From Bombyx mori (taxonomy: Eukaryota > Arthropoda > Insecta > Lepidoptera > Bombycidae), in NCBI RefSeq assembly GCF_030269925.1, contig NC_085119.1, forward strand, positions 11,939,001 through 12,003,000: a stretch of DNA of 64,000 nucleotides, given 5' to 3'. Below, piece after piece: positions 20,306 through 34,500 of this stretch. Made by a program: the position numbers and the translations under genes. The stretch's first letter is position 1. The number at the start of each line of letters is the position of its first letter. The notes beneath the pieces were generated by a model that saw only the letters and a list, made by a program, of their open reading frames with translations, searched no databases and was not told the DNA's origin.

Positions 20306-20525
20306 AGGTAGGACCTCTTGGGAGCCGCGTGTGTAGGTACCACCACCCTGTCTATTTCTGCCGTGAAGCAGTAATGCGTTTCGGTTTGAAGGACGGGGCA
20401 GCCTTTTTAACTGTACTGGGACCTTAGAACTTATATCTCAAGGTGGGTGGCGCATTTACGTTGTATATGTCTAACACCAGGTGGGCTGTGAGCTCGTCCA
20501 CCCATCTAGCAATAAAAAAATAAAA
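20306..20525 (+). mobile_element. Bm1-type SINE with internal deletion
   Basis: Begins at GGTAGGACCTCTTGGGAG and ends in GCAATAAAAAAATAAAAAA. Part of the ATGTCTATGGGCTCCAGTAA segment is deleted near 20470. Confidence 0.83.
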
Positions 20526-21124
20526 AATATATCTACGAACTCAAGTGCTGATCCCAAAAATCTTAAAGAATTTCAGGTAGCAACAATATCAGATCAACCG
20601 TTCGATAAGCAAAGATGCAAGGCCGTTCTCTCAATAATATTGAAAACCAGTTTACATTGTTTTAAAAAGATGTCTCGAGCGGAAACCAAATCCTCATAGT
20701 TAAAAAACGATTTAAACGATTATGTAACATACTATTAGTTTTGTAGTATAAGGAAATAATCAACAACAATCACGAACTTTATATTGTAATTAACAAAAAA
20801 AATACTATGAGCTTATTAAGTACTTACACAATGTTGCATAACGAATTCCTAGTATGTAATAATTGCTTGTAACAAACAAAAGCACTGTCACAAAAAAAAA
20901 AGTTACGTCAAGGAAACTCAAAATAAAACAATGAATTAAAACAAAACTAAAGAAAAATAAATCATTTATTTTAGTACATGATTGAGCTACCTTAATCTAT
21001 TGCTTAAAGGATATTTGGTTTTGTAGGAATGGTGATAATCATAAACACTGTCCTAAGTGGCTGGCAGTACTGACCACGTTGACTAAATACTTACAGACCA
21101 CACTAAGAACTTATTTATCATCTA
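20526..21124. other. AT-rich spacer
   Basis: No supported gene or repeat family. Ends at the A that precedes the Helitron. Confidence 0.35.
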
Positions 21125-21544
21125 TCTATATATTAATACGTGAAGCAAAAACTTTGTATCCCTTTTTACGAAAATTGCGCGGACGGAGGGGTATGAAATT
21201 TCCCACACTTATAGAGAATATAGAGAAGAAGTGCAGAATGCTCATATTTTTTTAAAATTATGCATAAAAAATACAATAAATCCATAAAAAAACATTACAC
21301 ACACTACCATGTATTTGACACGCATCCATACTGTTTGTTTATTGTCAAACTTTTCATATTGCTTATAGTCTGTGGTCAAATTGAGAATTGATTAAATATT
21401 GTTTGTCTTTATTAAAGTGTAGCCTAAAGTGTATCTTGGCGAAATCTGTAATTATATAATTTGGCATTAGAATCATATTAATAATGTTCAAATTTATAAT
21501 TTCAACTAACTATAGTCGAATTTCGACTACTGCGGGACCACTAG
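21125..21544 (+). mobile_element. Non-autonomous Helitron, complete (420 bp)
   Basis: Begins with TC (TCTATATATTAATACGTGAA) after a host A and ends with the hairpin TAGTCGAATTTCGACTA, a short spacer and CTAG before a host T at 21545. These are the terminal rules of Helitrons: 5' TC, a 3' hairpin plus CTRR, and insertion between A and T without target duplication. A second complete copy lies at 36879-37303 on the minus strand and a 3' fragment at 14762-14864. No Rep/helicase frame is present, so it depended on enzymes supplied in trans. Confidence 0.85.
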
Positions 21545-21835
21545 TAGGTATATATAAAAATGAATTGCTGTTCGTTAGTCTCGCTAAAACTCGAGAACGG
21601 CTGGACCGATTTGGCTAATTTTGGTCTTGAATTATTTGTGGAAGTCCAGAAAAGGTTTAAAAAGTAAATAAATATGAAAATGCTCGGAATTAAATAAAAA
21701 TAACAATTTTGTTTTTCCTGTGATGTGTCCCCCTGTCGGACGGATTCCTTTTGTTTGTTTTAAGTTTATTTTATACAAAAGTTTAGGTATTTTATTTATC
21801 CGTTGAAGCACTACGAAGTCTGCCGGGTCAGCTAG
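21545..21835 (+). mobile_element. Second non-autonomous Helitron, abutting the first
   Basis: A different Helitron family of about 290 bp. It carries AAAATGAATTGCTGTTCGTT, CTCGAGAACGGCTGGACCGA, CGGACGGATTCCTTTTG and ends GCCGGGTCAGCTAG followed by T. The related minus-strand copy is at 50506-50804. The 5' TC is not visible here because the element meets the CTAG of the previous Helitron directly. Confidence 0.75.
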
Positions 21836-22560
21836 TAATGAATAAAAAAGAATTAAACATAAAACTGATAGTCGGAATTTTAAATAATAGAATCGGCATA
21901 ATAGAATAATTTATCGGCCGCGTCCTATGTGCGTTCACACTTATTCGGAATAATTCATTACTGTTTTGGACTACACTCAGAAGCAAAGGTTATCCAATGA
22001 TTTTAAGCATTGTATACCTCAGTATGTTCAACGGTGTTTAACTAATAAATATTATAATATAGTGGTGTTTAGTTAATTATCTGAAATGGTATATGTAAAC
22101 TTTTATTATAGAATAACATGGCGCCCAAGAAAACAGTCGACTTAATTACAATATTTGAAATTATAAAACATTAGTAATTTCTAACATGAATTTAATTACA
22201 GTATTTTTAATGAAAAATGTTATAATATTATAATTTATTATCGTAGCAATGAAATAGATTATGGATCTTGTACTTTTATGCAAACAAAATTCAATCAATT
22301 ATGTATTAAGGTCGGTAATTTTAATAAAGTTTGTTTTTTTGCCTTCTCTTCTGTGTATCTACTGCTGTACACATCTTCAATATCTACAGCAAATTATTGT
22401 AAATATATACGTATTTTAACTTACATAGAGATAAATTTTAAACGTCACTTAAGTACAATACAAACGAAAACGATCATTAATTTCTAATTATTTATTTAAT
22501 ATTATTACCAAAACACTTATTGGTTTTATATTGGTATTTAAATAAATCACTGTAACTAAA
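21836..22560. other. Spacer 3' of the transporter gene
   Basis: AT-rich. Should include the transporter's 3'UTR (minus strand, below 22561). No poly-A signal was assigned with confidence. Confidence 0.35.
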
Positions 22561-25500
22561 TTAATTAGAATTACGATTTGTACGATAGACAAAATACTCA
22601 GTAGTCCATAAAACAACACATAATAAACAACAAAAACTCATTGCCAAGAAACAATACACGTAGCTGCCTGTTTCTTCGTAGAGGACCCCTGAAAAAAGGA
22701 AAATTATTTTCAAAACTATATTCAAAATTTATAATATATTTTTGTTGATTTTTTGATGGTAATTTCCCTAATGGAGTCGTTAAATTATTATGTTGTAAAT
22801 TGTTTGTAAATCGTTTTCCAAAGTCGTGGTTGAACTAAAAACTTCGTCGTTAGCGTACTAGTCTTTAGAAAATCAAATGATTTCATATTTTAATAGTAAA
22901 TTTTGCACCAAGGAGAAAAGTTGGACAGTTGAAAGTTGTAGCGGTAGGCACGCTGGCTCTGCCCCTGGCATTGCTGAGGCCCATGGGCGACGGTAACCAC
23001 TCACCATCAGGTGGGCCGTATGCTTGTCTGCCTACAAGGGCAACAAAAAAAAAAAAGCATTTCCTCCCGCGGCACGAGATGCGATGAGATGTCCTACTTT
23101 TTTCTCTTGGTGCACATACTATTTTTTCTCCTACCAGGCTGAAAGTTCGCAAAAACTTAGCACCCGTGGAGTACCGAGCCGAGGTCCAGGGGCGAAGCCC
23201 TGGCGGGTTGTTGGAGGGCGGAGCCCCCCCACTCATAAAAAAAAACAATTTAACTGTTTTAATTTTTAAATAAACTACTACTATCGTGTTCTCTCACTTG
23301 GCTGTTTTAATAACTTCCCTTGCCTTTTTTCTGACTTTTATATGCTCGTCTCGCCGTTTACTCTTTTGCTTTATCTGTATTTTTTATTTTCATTTTTCTT
23401 CCACCATCTTGGTATTTAATTCCGTCCATTGATTATAATCACGATAAATAAGCGATAATTATCGTTTCCGACTATTCTCTATGACGTATTCTTCAATCTC
23501 ATTACTGCACCGCTCTTTTCTTTTTCACTCGTAACTATTATTTACTTCCAACTTTAGCGCCATTTTACTCGTAGATTAATCGTTCGGCTTCATTTTTTGT
23601 GATACCAGAATTAAGAGGCATGATCGCAGAAAAGTTTTTGTTATTTATTTTTCTGTTTATCCCCGTAATAAATATGGACGGCTAATTAAAATAGTCGGTG
23701 TTTTTATTATTCAATAGATTTGTAAAAATCATTAAATCATTGCGTAGATCAACTAGTAAAGTATGCAAATATATACACGCATTAAAACGTCTACGGCAAT
23801 ATTTTATTTCTGTCTAAAGAAACGCTAAGTTTACGAGGAAAACTGATTGTATTGAACATTAAATTTGCATGTTGTAAAGTTTAAGACTAAAATTTCGTAT
23901 TGGACTAAATAACGAATTAGCTGCGGGATCATTCAACCTTTCCTATTTGAATTGAAAATAAGCATCTTCTGTCCATTATTTTTGTTCGAGATTATGCACA
24001 TTCGAATTTAAAAAAGATTACGAAAAAATGTGTTCAATGCCTAATTGCAACGAATGTTAGGTGTTTACCTACGAAATTGCCTTTTAGTGTACAGAAAAAT
24101 AAAGTTATTTTTTATTCTTATTTTTTTTCTACCAATCAAAATGTACCAATGGTATCGATGCATCTCCGTCAGTGTATCGATAATGTTTCAATCCTCTTCT
24201 TGAAGAAGTCAGGTGTAAAGGTGTAAAGGCCAAAATACTCTTCAAAGGCATTTTGTACTGCCTGTTTTATTGTCCTTTTAAGCGGACAAGCGTGCGACGG
24301 TCAATCAGGATGCCTTTTCAGGTGATCAAGTCCCAGAGGCGTTAGCGTAATAGCCGTTCGTATAATTCGCCTAAGACTGAAAGGAGGCTGATCGGGGGGT
24401 TATCTCGCGAGTTCGCTTTAGGTTTCCGAGTTTGTGTATGCCAATAAGGTCCACTTCTTTTCACACCACGGGAAAGATGCAGTTCATTGGCATTTAATAA
24501 TAACAATATAAGCGGCATTTAAATGGGGACCAATATGATTATTAGTTGGGCGGATAAACTTTTTAAAACGGGGCTATGTATGCCGTAAGCGATTGTAAGT
24601 TCGCAATTTCTCTGTATCTGTTAAACAACATGACAAGCCTTAATGCGTTCGTCACTGCATGCAACCCACTCACGTAATAATATATTTTGTTACTATTCCA
24701 ATTTGAAGCGAATGGATCAATATTATTATGTTGAAAAAAGCTACTTCTAACTGAACGGTAGACTGAATATCGTCGACTACCATTATCGTATTTAGTTCGT
24801 CGTCATTGACATTAGTGTTTAGGACGTCTGCAGGGTTTATTTTTTAAAATTAAACCTCCATGGCGGTAGCGTTGAAACCAATAACGAGTCGTGTGTTTGT
24901 TTATAGTGTTCACTTCGTACACCTCAATAACGTTGTGAGCCGTTTACATATGTCGCATAACTGGCGCGACGGACCTCTTATTCCATAATCACTAGTATTT
25001 TTATCGTGTTTAATTTGATTAAAAGTATCAAGCATAGTGAACACAAAACACTAATCAAAAAAATGACAGAATTTGAAAATAAAACTCTATATATTTAAAA
25101 TAAAATTAATTCGAATTAATAATGAATTGGCAGCCAAACATAAATTACATAAAGTAAGATTATAATAGGTATAATAAAACGTAAATAACTTACCAATCAA
25201 AGGGTCAGCTATTAACATTAAAACTCCAGAGAACAATATGTGTAGAGCTAATGCGGCCGGGAATCTATCAGGGGCTGCCATAATAAGTACTAGCGGGAAA
25301 AGAACTTGTACTGAACATCTGACGAGCCCTGATATAGCTGTTACGGCAAACACGAACCATAACTCGGATGAAGTCACTAACGCTGGAAAAGATACGAAAA
25401 AATCATTAAATTAAAAGCCTAAAAAAGTGTCAAGTCTTTGGACCTTAACGGTGGCAGTATGGTATTACGATGCGTTAATACAGTAAATTTTCTGATTTTG

Positions 25501-28500
25501 TTTTAAAGTTATAAATTTTCGCCCGTGCCTCCCTTGAACTATTACGCGAAAAAAATAGACATACTATGCTTGGTACATGTTGATATCTCTTAACCCACAG
25601 ACACAGCCCACTGAGTTTCTCGCCGGACATTCTCAGTGGGTCGCGTTTTCGATCCGGTGGTAGATTCTGCGAAGCACGGCTCTTGCTAAGATTCGTGTTA
25701 GCAACATCATCAGGCTTGAGCCACATGAGCTCACTATGAGCTACTAGCCCGGTGACGCTGATATAGTCTCTCTAGACTATCAGCTTAAGTAGAAAAAAAG
25801 GTTGATGTTTTCGATTTTTGTTGTATTTCATTTGGTTACAACAAAAAAAAACATTCTTAATGAAAAAATATATAGACAATAACTTGTCTGATAATCTAAA
25901 AGAAGCATATAGAAAATTAGATAATTATTTTATTGCAAATTCATAGTAATATAAATCGCCAGATCACTTCGTATAATGCGAATACAAAAATCGTTAAATT
26001 AATCTTTTTTTTTTTTATTTAAGATCCAAGCTATCTTAATGCATATAATTAAAACGGTTTGATTACTCGCCATACTTGTTTTTTTTTTTGTAAGAGAAGT
26101 GCCTCAAAATTAATGAACTGAATAGTTATATATACGAAAAAAACCCATTTAATTGGAATTTCATAGAAACACAATATGTAATTCAAATAATTTTAAAAAT
26201 TGTATTGGTTATAATTTGAAATAATGTTATAATCGCACAGCCAGCGTGAGCACCATCACCATCACAAAGCCTTTGCGTATCATGTCATGTCAATCTGTCA
26301 TAATGTCTTGAACATGCAACAATTCTTGGTAGGACCTCTTGTGAGTCCGCACGGATAGGTACCACCGCCCTGCCTATTTCTGCCGTGAAGCAGTAATGTG
26401 TTTCGGTTTGAAGGGTAGGGCAGCCGTTGTAACTGAGACCTTAGAAGTTATATCTCAAGGTAGGTGGCGCATTTATGTGGTAGATATCTATGGGCTCCAG
26501 TAACCACTTAACACCGTGGGGTGTGAGCTCGACCAACCATCTAAGCAACAAAAAAAAGTTTTTTAACAACTCACCAATGCGCAGGAATACTGTGACACAT
26601 GTCCCAATAAAGAATAAGAGTCTACTGTCGACCGCGTAGAAGTATGTAAATATTGCCAGTCCGAATCTAGCTAAGAGATCGGAAACCGCTCCCACCATTA
26701 CACATGATGCTACTTCAATCTAAAAAACAAAAATTGTTTTTAAACCCTCACACCGATATTTAATTGGTCATCTAATTGAATAAGAAATATCATAATACGG
26801 CTACTGGCTAATCTAAAGCTTTTAAGCCAATCATGGTTTGTAAACTACTGCTGTTTTCAAATGAAATTGTATTAATTTTTGACAAAAGTCTTCATGGATC
26901 TGAATTTATACACTATCTCCTTATTGGCAGTTTTCGGTGGGCTTATGTATACATTTTTATTAAAATTTCTTACCTTAGTAAATTTATACGAGAACAGTAA
27001 CGTTGGTTCCATAGCCAAATATGTGACATCAGAAACGAAAGCGAAACCCACGCCGACTAATGTACTGACAAACCTGGGATCCTTTAGAAGATCTAAATCG
27101 ATATTCTCATATATCGTCTTTCTGAAAACAATATTACAATAATTATTAAATAAATTCAAATATATCGCGTGTCCTAAAATTAACATCGATTAAAAATCAA
27201 TCATATTGGGTTAAATAATATTTGCAAAGATTACTTAATATTACATAATATGATGTGTGTTGCGAATACGCATTTTTTTTAAACCTATTGAATTGGGTGT
27301 TGACAAAAAATATATGTTAGTAAATATTAAAAGATGGGTGAAAAAGATATTAAAAGATAGGTTAAAAGTATCGCATGTAAGTCTATCTTATATTGTATTT
27401 ATTTTTCACATGGGTATATAAGTATATATTTTTATGTGAGTTTATTAAGATATAGCACCGTCCATGCTAGCTTGCTTATTCCTCTTCCTTCCCTTCCTGA
27501 TAAGGCCGCCAATTTATGTCACCGTCTATTATTTGCTTTATATGCTTACTCTGTACATGTGGTGTTAAATAACGAATTATATTATTATTATTATTAAAAG
27601 ATGGGTCATTGTCGCGAACAAGCGGAGAGAACAATTTTATTATGCTGTAATTTCGTACTTACATTATATGCTTCTGTATAGATTCACGTTTCTTTACTCT
27701 TGTTTCCCTCTCTTCGCATTCTTTATCGTCACCTGGTAACATCTTGACTACAGCTTCATCGAAAGCCTCAACTTTTTTAACATTTATTACTTCACATTTT
27801 GATGTTAATTCTGAAAGCGTTATTGATTGGATGTATACTGGAATTTACATAATATCAAACATATACATTAGAAGTAAAATAGCGTGTAATGGGTTGACAC
27901 GTCATGGACAAGATTTTAGGTGTGCTTCTAGTCAAATCGGTCATTACTGCGAGATATTATATACCGCATATACTCCTAGTTCCTTGGTTTTATGAAAATG
28001 TATTTCCGTATAAACATGCTATGGCCCCGCCGTTCACAGCCCATTAATAACAACGTATGGATCGTTCAAATTTGTGAAAATTACGTAAAAAAAATGAATA
28101 CCCAAAAGTTCATACGCTTCTGCTATCTACCGACATATGCTAATAAAACCGATGTTTTTTTTTATATCCCAGAGATAGTCATTAAAATTTCTATCACGTC
28201 AAAATTATAAATTAACTAAATGAAGACAAGTTTTTCGGAATCTGTTATTTAAATTAAATTTCAGAATTCAATTGCCAATCGTAAAATTGCGAGCACTTAA
28301 GAATAACAACCACGAAAACACATCTCATTAAGTACGGATGTATTTAACATTATAATTTATGCCAAAAATAAAGCTGATATCTGCGTAATCGAATCATATA
28401 AAAGTAAACTGTCCATCAAAGTCGGTTTTGAAGTTCGAATCATTCAAGAAATAATCTATATGTATATGTGAATAAATTTTCATCCAAAATGAAATAATAA

Positions 28501-31500
28501 AAAGCTGTCAATGCTTATTACTAAGTACTACTATTATTATTAGGTTTTTAATATTTTAAAATGAATAAAACATGAGAATAAGCCATTAAAACGTCATTTA
28601 TTGTGACGTGCGAACTAACCAAATTTACATGTGTTTTTACTTTAAGAATATTCCACGTACAGTACTCCGGATTGTTTGTTATTGAATTAAATTATTCCAT
28701 AACTTTTATTAAACCACGGTTGTAAATTACAATTCGGTTTTATTGGATCGTTGAGCGACAGTTTTAAAGCACGTACATAAAGGTGAATTGAATGTTCGAC
28801 TTCATTAGATCTCGACCAAATAATTAAAAGAACAAACAGATCTAAGTATCGCTTCAAAACGGATTCGCATGTAGTTCTTTTAGACTATCATTTTAGATCA
28901 ATTATTGCCAGAAACGTATGTAACCATAGAAATAGCTCTCAAGCCATACACAAATAAATTAAATTCAAGTGTCGGTTTGTATTGTCAAAATAGCACCTTG
29001 AAATGACTGATGCAATAGAGAATAACTAACTAAGGGTCATTTTAATTACGAGAAAAAAAACTAAAATTCAAATAAGGAAATATTGTTAATAACGACAAAA
29101 AGACGAGGCTGGGTTCTGATAAAAAGACGAGGCTGGTTCTGATATACTAAAGATTATCTAAGATAATATAATCTTTAGTATATCAGAACAAATTACGATT
29201 TGGAAAAATTGGTATTAGATCTTAACAGCTTCACTACGGATAACGCCCATATCGACCCATCGCCGTACCTTCAGCTGGTGCGGACGAAGAAATCTATGTT
29301 CGTCTTGATGGTGTGGACCGATTATTTCAAGTGTTTGTACGCGTTCGATAGAGGCAATTACATATTTCAGCTTGTGATCAAAATTGTAGGTCCTTAGAAA
29401 TATCATGATAGGCACTTTTCGGCCTACCACGCAATGACTACTGTAAACCACCTGCTCAGTGCGGCAGTGGACCTATTTCGGGCCGCCGTCTCAACAGGCC
29501 GACAACCCGATCTTCTTCTTTTTCTCCACCTTATCCCACTAGGTGGGGTCGGCACAGCTATTTTTTCTCTTCCAGTCTCTTCTATCAGTGGTCATCTCAA
29601 CACTCACTTCTCTCTTTCTCATATCGTCATTCACACACTCCATCCATGTCTTTTTCGGTCGACCTCTTCCCCTTCTACCTTGCACTACCATTTCCATACC
29701 TCTCCTAGTCACATGCATCTTCTCTCTACGCATCACAAATGTCCATACCACGCTAACCGTCGACCCGATGCCACACAGAATGCGCGCCTCGACAATCATT
29801 GTTGTGCTGTCTAGCTGATCGGACGTAGCGTTCGTTCAACGATATAATCAATGGCGATGACGATGGCAATTAACAAAAGAAAAATACAAACTATGGAAAA
29901 TAGAGTAATTCGCCCTGCAGTTATTGATAGTGATACGACAGACTGCGGAGAAACTTGAATAGTGCCCAAGTAGTAAAAAAACATATTTCAGGAAATGCAA
30001 TTAAAACCTTTCCGTGACATGTTTCAAAGACGAGCATCAACCCGAATATAAATAAACAAAATATATTTAACTCCTCTTATTTTTCTCTGTTCCATCATAC
30101 TAAAAATACTTTCTAATACCGGTCAGGTCGCTATCGGTCCGCTGCTTGCTTGTTCCTCATTTCATTTTTAACAGAACAACGGGCGAATCGAGGAAGTTGG
30201 ATTCAGAGTTATTTTAACTGTACCAAAAATAATTGTAAACAATATTTTATCACAAAGTTATAGCATTTTAATCTACCCTAGTGCTGGTGGGTCCAGAAAG
30301 ACCTGACACGCACTAGCGGAAATTTCACTTGGAGTGCATTTCGACCCGCTGCCGCACCGAACGAAGGTTTATTATTTTACTTGCCGCAGCCAAGGAGTTA
30401 TTGAATAATCTAAAATCCGGAGAAATAGTCCCAATCTTCAATTGCTGTTACAACATTAACTTGACACGAACATAAAATATCAATGTAATATAGAACAGCT
30501 ACTTACCCGTATTATTTTCGTTTGTCTTAACTAAATGCCATTCAACTGGATGCATCACAATCATAGCAAATAGTAAATGTAAATCTATAGCCATTATTAG
30601 AGCTAAGGTCCATCTCAATCCGTATTCAGAGAGCAGATAAGTTACAAGCATGGGAAATGTTATTGAAGCTAAACTGCTCATTGTCTGATTGGCGCTCATC
30701 ATTGTTGTGCGTTTCTTCGTAAAATAAGAGTTGAACGCTGTAAAACTAACTGGGATCATCACGCCAAAGCCGGCTCCTGAAATGCGATAAAAAATATTTT
30801 TATAGATTTATTTTTAACGTCCCACACTATCTACTACTACTACTCGTACTACCGAATTCTCTAAAAGTCTATTTTAAATATTTTTTTACAAATCGAATTA
30901 GGTATAATGAATCAAAATTTTCATAAAAAAATTTGAAACAAAAGTCGTAAATACAATTCTTGATCACTGATTTTTTACAATATTACGTATCGTTATTAAT
31001 AAAAAGATTGAAAGACACGGTTTTTTTAACGGACAATTTCGTTTTTCCGTAATGAATTATGCAACAAACTCACACCCCAATATTGATATGGCTCTGTATG
31101 ATAATAGTACATTTTGCACCAAGGGAGGAAATGTCCAACTTTTTTCCCGCGGTGCACATACTATTTTTTCTCCTACCAGGCCGAAAGTTCGTGGAGTATC
31201 GAGTCGGGGTCAAGGGGCGAAGCCTCAGTGGGGTCCAGGTCTGGCGGGGGTAGGGGGGGTGAAGCCCCCCCATACTCATAAAAAAACAATTTAACTGTTA
31301 TTTAATTTTTAAATATAGGTACTACTACTAATTAAATAAGAACTGTCTGATGAACTCATCTTTATTTAATATTTCACTATTAAATTTTATTGCCTTTTGT
31401 TTATTTAACTTTTACACTAAACACAATATTGCAAATTACCCGAGCACAACAATGGCGGAGAATTTTAGATGCGTGAGAGCAGACGTAGACAGTAACGCTC

Positions 31501-34500
31501 ATGCGCACTTGTCTGTACCCAAGGACGAAAAGTCACACTTTCTTCCCTGTACAGCGGGAGGAAAACCGAAATTTCGGCGTAGGTAGGAGAAAAAATATAT
31601 AGTAACACTTAATTTTAATACTTGAGAAGACAATGAAATTACTGTACATGCTCTGGGGTTTTATCAGTGTGAACGTTGTGATCAATGTTTTGCAAAAGAA
31701 TAAATTACGACTTAATTTTTTTCGGGATATGTAGCCCATATCTCTTCAGCCCACACATTTTTTATTTACTCTCTTATTCTGCTTAGTCTCCTATAGGCCA
31801 GTTTTTTTTCACCCAACAGTTTAAGTGTTTGGGAATACAATTGTGCATCAGTATAAGTGTTTTACTCTCTAGAATTTGCAACCTCCATTTAATGTATTGC
31901 ATGAGCATTGTATGAGCATTTTTTTTATTGCTTAGATGGGTGGACGAGCTCACAGCCCACCTGGTGTTAAGTGGTTACTGGAGCCCATAGACATCCACAA
32001 CGTAAATGCGCCCCCATCTTGAGATATAAGTTCTAAGGTCTAATAGGTATACTTGATATAGTTACAACGGCTGTCCCACCCTTCAAACCGAAACGCATTA
32101 CTGCTTTATGGCAGAAATAGGCAGGGTGGTGGTACCTACCCGCGCGGACTCACAAGAGGTCCTACCACCAGTAATTACGCAAATTATAATTTTGCGGGTT
32201 TCATTTTTATTACACGATGCTATTCCTTCATCGTGAAAGTCAATCGTGAACGTGAGTTGAGTACGTATTTCATTAGAAAAATTGGTACCTGCCTGCGGGA
32301 TTCGAACACCGGTGCATCGCTCAACACGAATGCACCGGACGTCTTATCCTTTAGGCCACGACGACTTCAAAACATACATACATATTTACATATCAAGTGT
32401 AAACAATACTAACCTCTAATTACTCCAAAAGTGAAAACCAATTGATAAGTTCTCGTCACGAATATTGTGAGTATGTCTCCAAGGATGAATAGGCCAGCTC
32501 CGACCAAACCCACTTGACGAAATGAGTACTTTTTTAAAGCGATACCTCCTAGAAATCCTAAGAATAATAAAAGTGTGATCTTGTTATATATTTAAAAATC
32601 ATGACTTTATATTACGCACACATGTAATTAACAAATTCATTAAATTTTCACTAAACGCTAATAATATATGTGATATTAAGAAAACGGTGGCCGAAATATT
32701 GAATTTATCTGTTTTTAGTTTAGATTCTAATGCAATTTAGACTTCAAATTATTTAATAATGACAATTACTACACCGAGTATAGGCAAATGATTTTGGTCG
32801 CCGTTAGCCGTTCTCATATTGAATCTAGAATTTATTTGATCTAGAATTTACATACTCACCTGGTAATCAATTTAATATATGACTTAAATACCTGAATATA
32901 CTTTTAAATTCATTAAAATTATAATTATTCTGAATAATTAAGAAGCTTCTTCTTATCAATAAAGAATTACCTGATTAGATGGTGTTTTATTTGCAAGATT
33001 CTTAGCATAATATTTAAATTGGAAACAGAATTAGATTAGACTTAAAAAAATACATATAAATTACCAAGAAACCATCAAATTCCTTTATCGTGCTTCTCTG
33101 AGGTTTTCAAATTAATTAATAACCTTATATAATTAAGTAAACAAATAAAGATATGTCTCGAAAATTTTTATTTTTCCTTTATTTACAAACATTGTTTTTA
33201 ATGATGCAGATGCACTCGACATTTATAATACTTACACTAAAATACTTCAGAAAAGACGCCTTAACGCACATTATTTCAATTCCGTTTCACGTTATATACC
33301 ATTTCATAATAATACCACACAAATAATGTAATTCTATAATAATAATATTATCCAAACGAAACACAATACTCATGTTATAAAATCTACTGATGTAACGCGG
33401 CTTCCGATACAGTATTTCTATACGGAACAATTTTCTCGTATGTAGATCATGTTACTGATTGCCTGAGAGTGAATTATAGTCGGCTTCTTTGTATAATTCA
33501 TATTTTGTTTTTGTTCTATTGCAGCGGATCGTCGGATACAGAACGCGAATTTTGGGAATTGCGACAGTTCTTAAAGGCAATGTGAAACTATGAGTATATT
33601 TTTGAAAACTAATAGACAAGAAAGCAATTTACAATTTCAATGTCCGTTAGTCATATGATTAATAACTTCAGATATAGGTTGATTCCAACCTACATAATTT
33701 GAAGGAAACTTAATACGTGCGTTTCTCTTTGAAACGATAAACTGAACTAGTTCAAATTTATAAAAGGTGCATTTTTGTAAGAGAGCTTCATTGTCAAGCT
33801 TAGTGCTATTAGCTAGCTCTCACAGATAGGTATCTGTGTTTAAGCACATCTGTCGTTAAATTTTTAGGGTTCTTGATTCTTTGAGTTTGAATATAGTACT
33901 ATAATAACCGTACTGTCGCTCTGCCTATTAGAGACTTGAGATTCGGTTTTCCTCAGAATCTTTTTTTTTTGTATTCCATTGAAATTAGTACGAAATACAA
34001 CGGTGGAAGGAAATCGTATTAACCTCAGGATTCTCAGTTAACACAATCAAAAAATATTTTTTCACTCCCAACACTTATGATGCTAATTATATAAAACATG
34101 TAGGGGAGATATTTTTTAACATAATCAAAGATATTTTTAAAATAAAAGAAGAAAATGCCCAAATCCCACATAATCGTAATATTTATTCTAAATAAAACAA
34201 TTTCATAATTTCTCCGATGTCAATAAAATACATTTTTATACATACATACATACATAGTTTTTTTTCTATTACAGGAAATAGTCTCATATGACTCAAGGAT
34301 GTAATAATATAATTATAAATGATTTAATTGCTCATTTTTTTTTGTGTGATTTGCCTTTGAGTTTATCTCAATTAAGCAATTATTATGTAGCCAAGTGTAT
34401 GTAGTCAACTATCTTATCTGGTACTTGGAGCTCTCAGGGCAAGACTTTTTCCTCTTAGTTATTATATAGAATATAGTAGAATCGATCGACTAAGGATACT

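Noticed and set aside
24240..24380. Possible old LINE tail A on the minus strand (GTCCTTTTAAGCGGACAAGC)
   Set aside because: Too diverged from the other tails to support. Left as unannotated intron.
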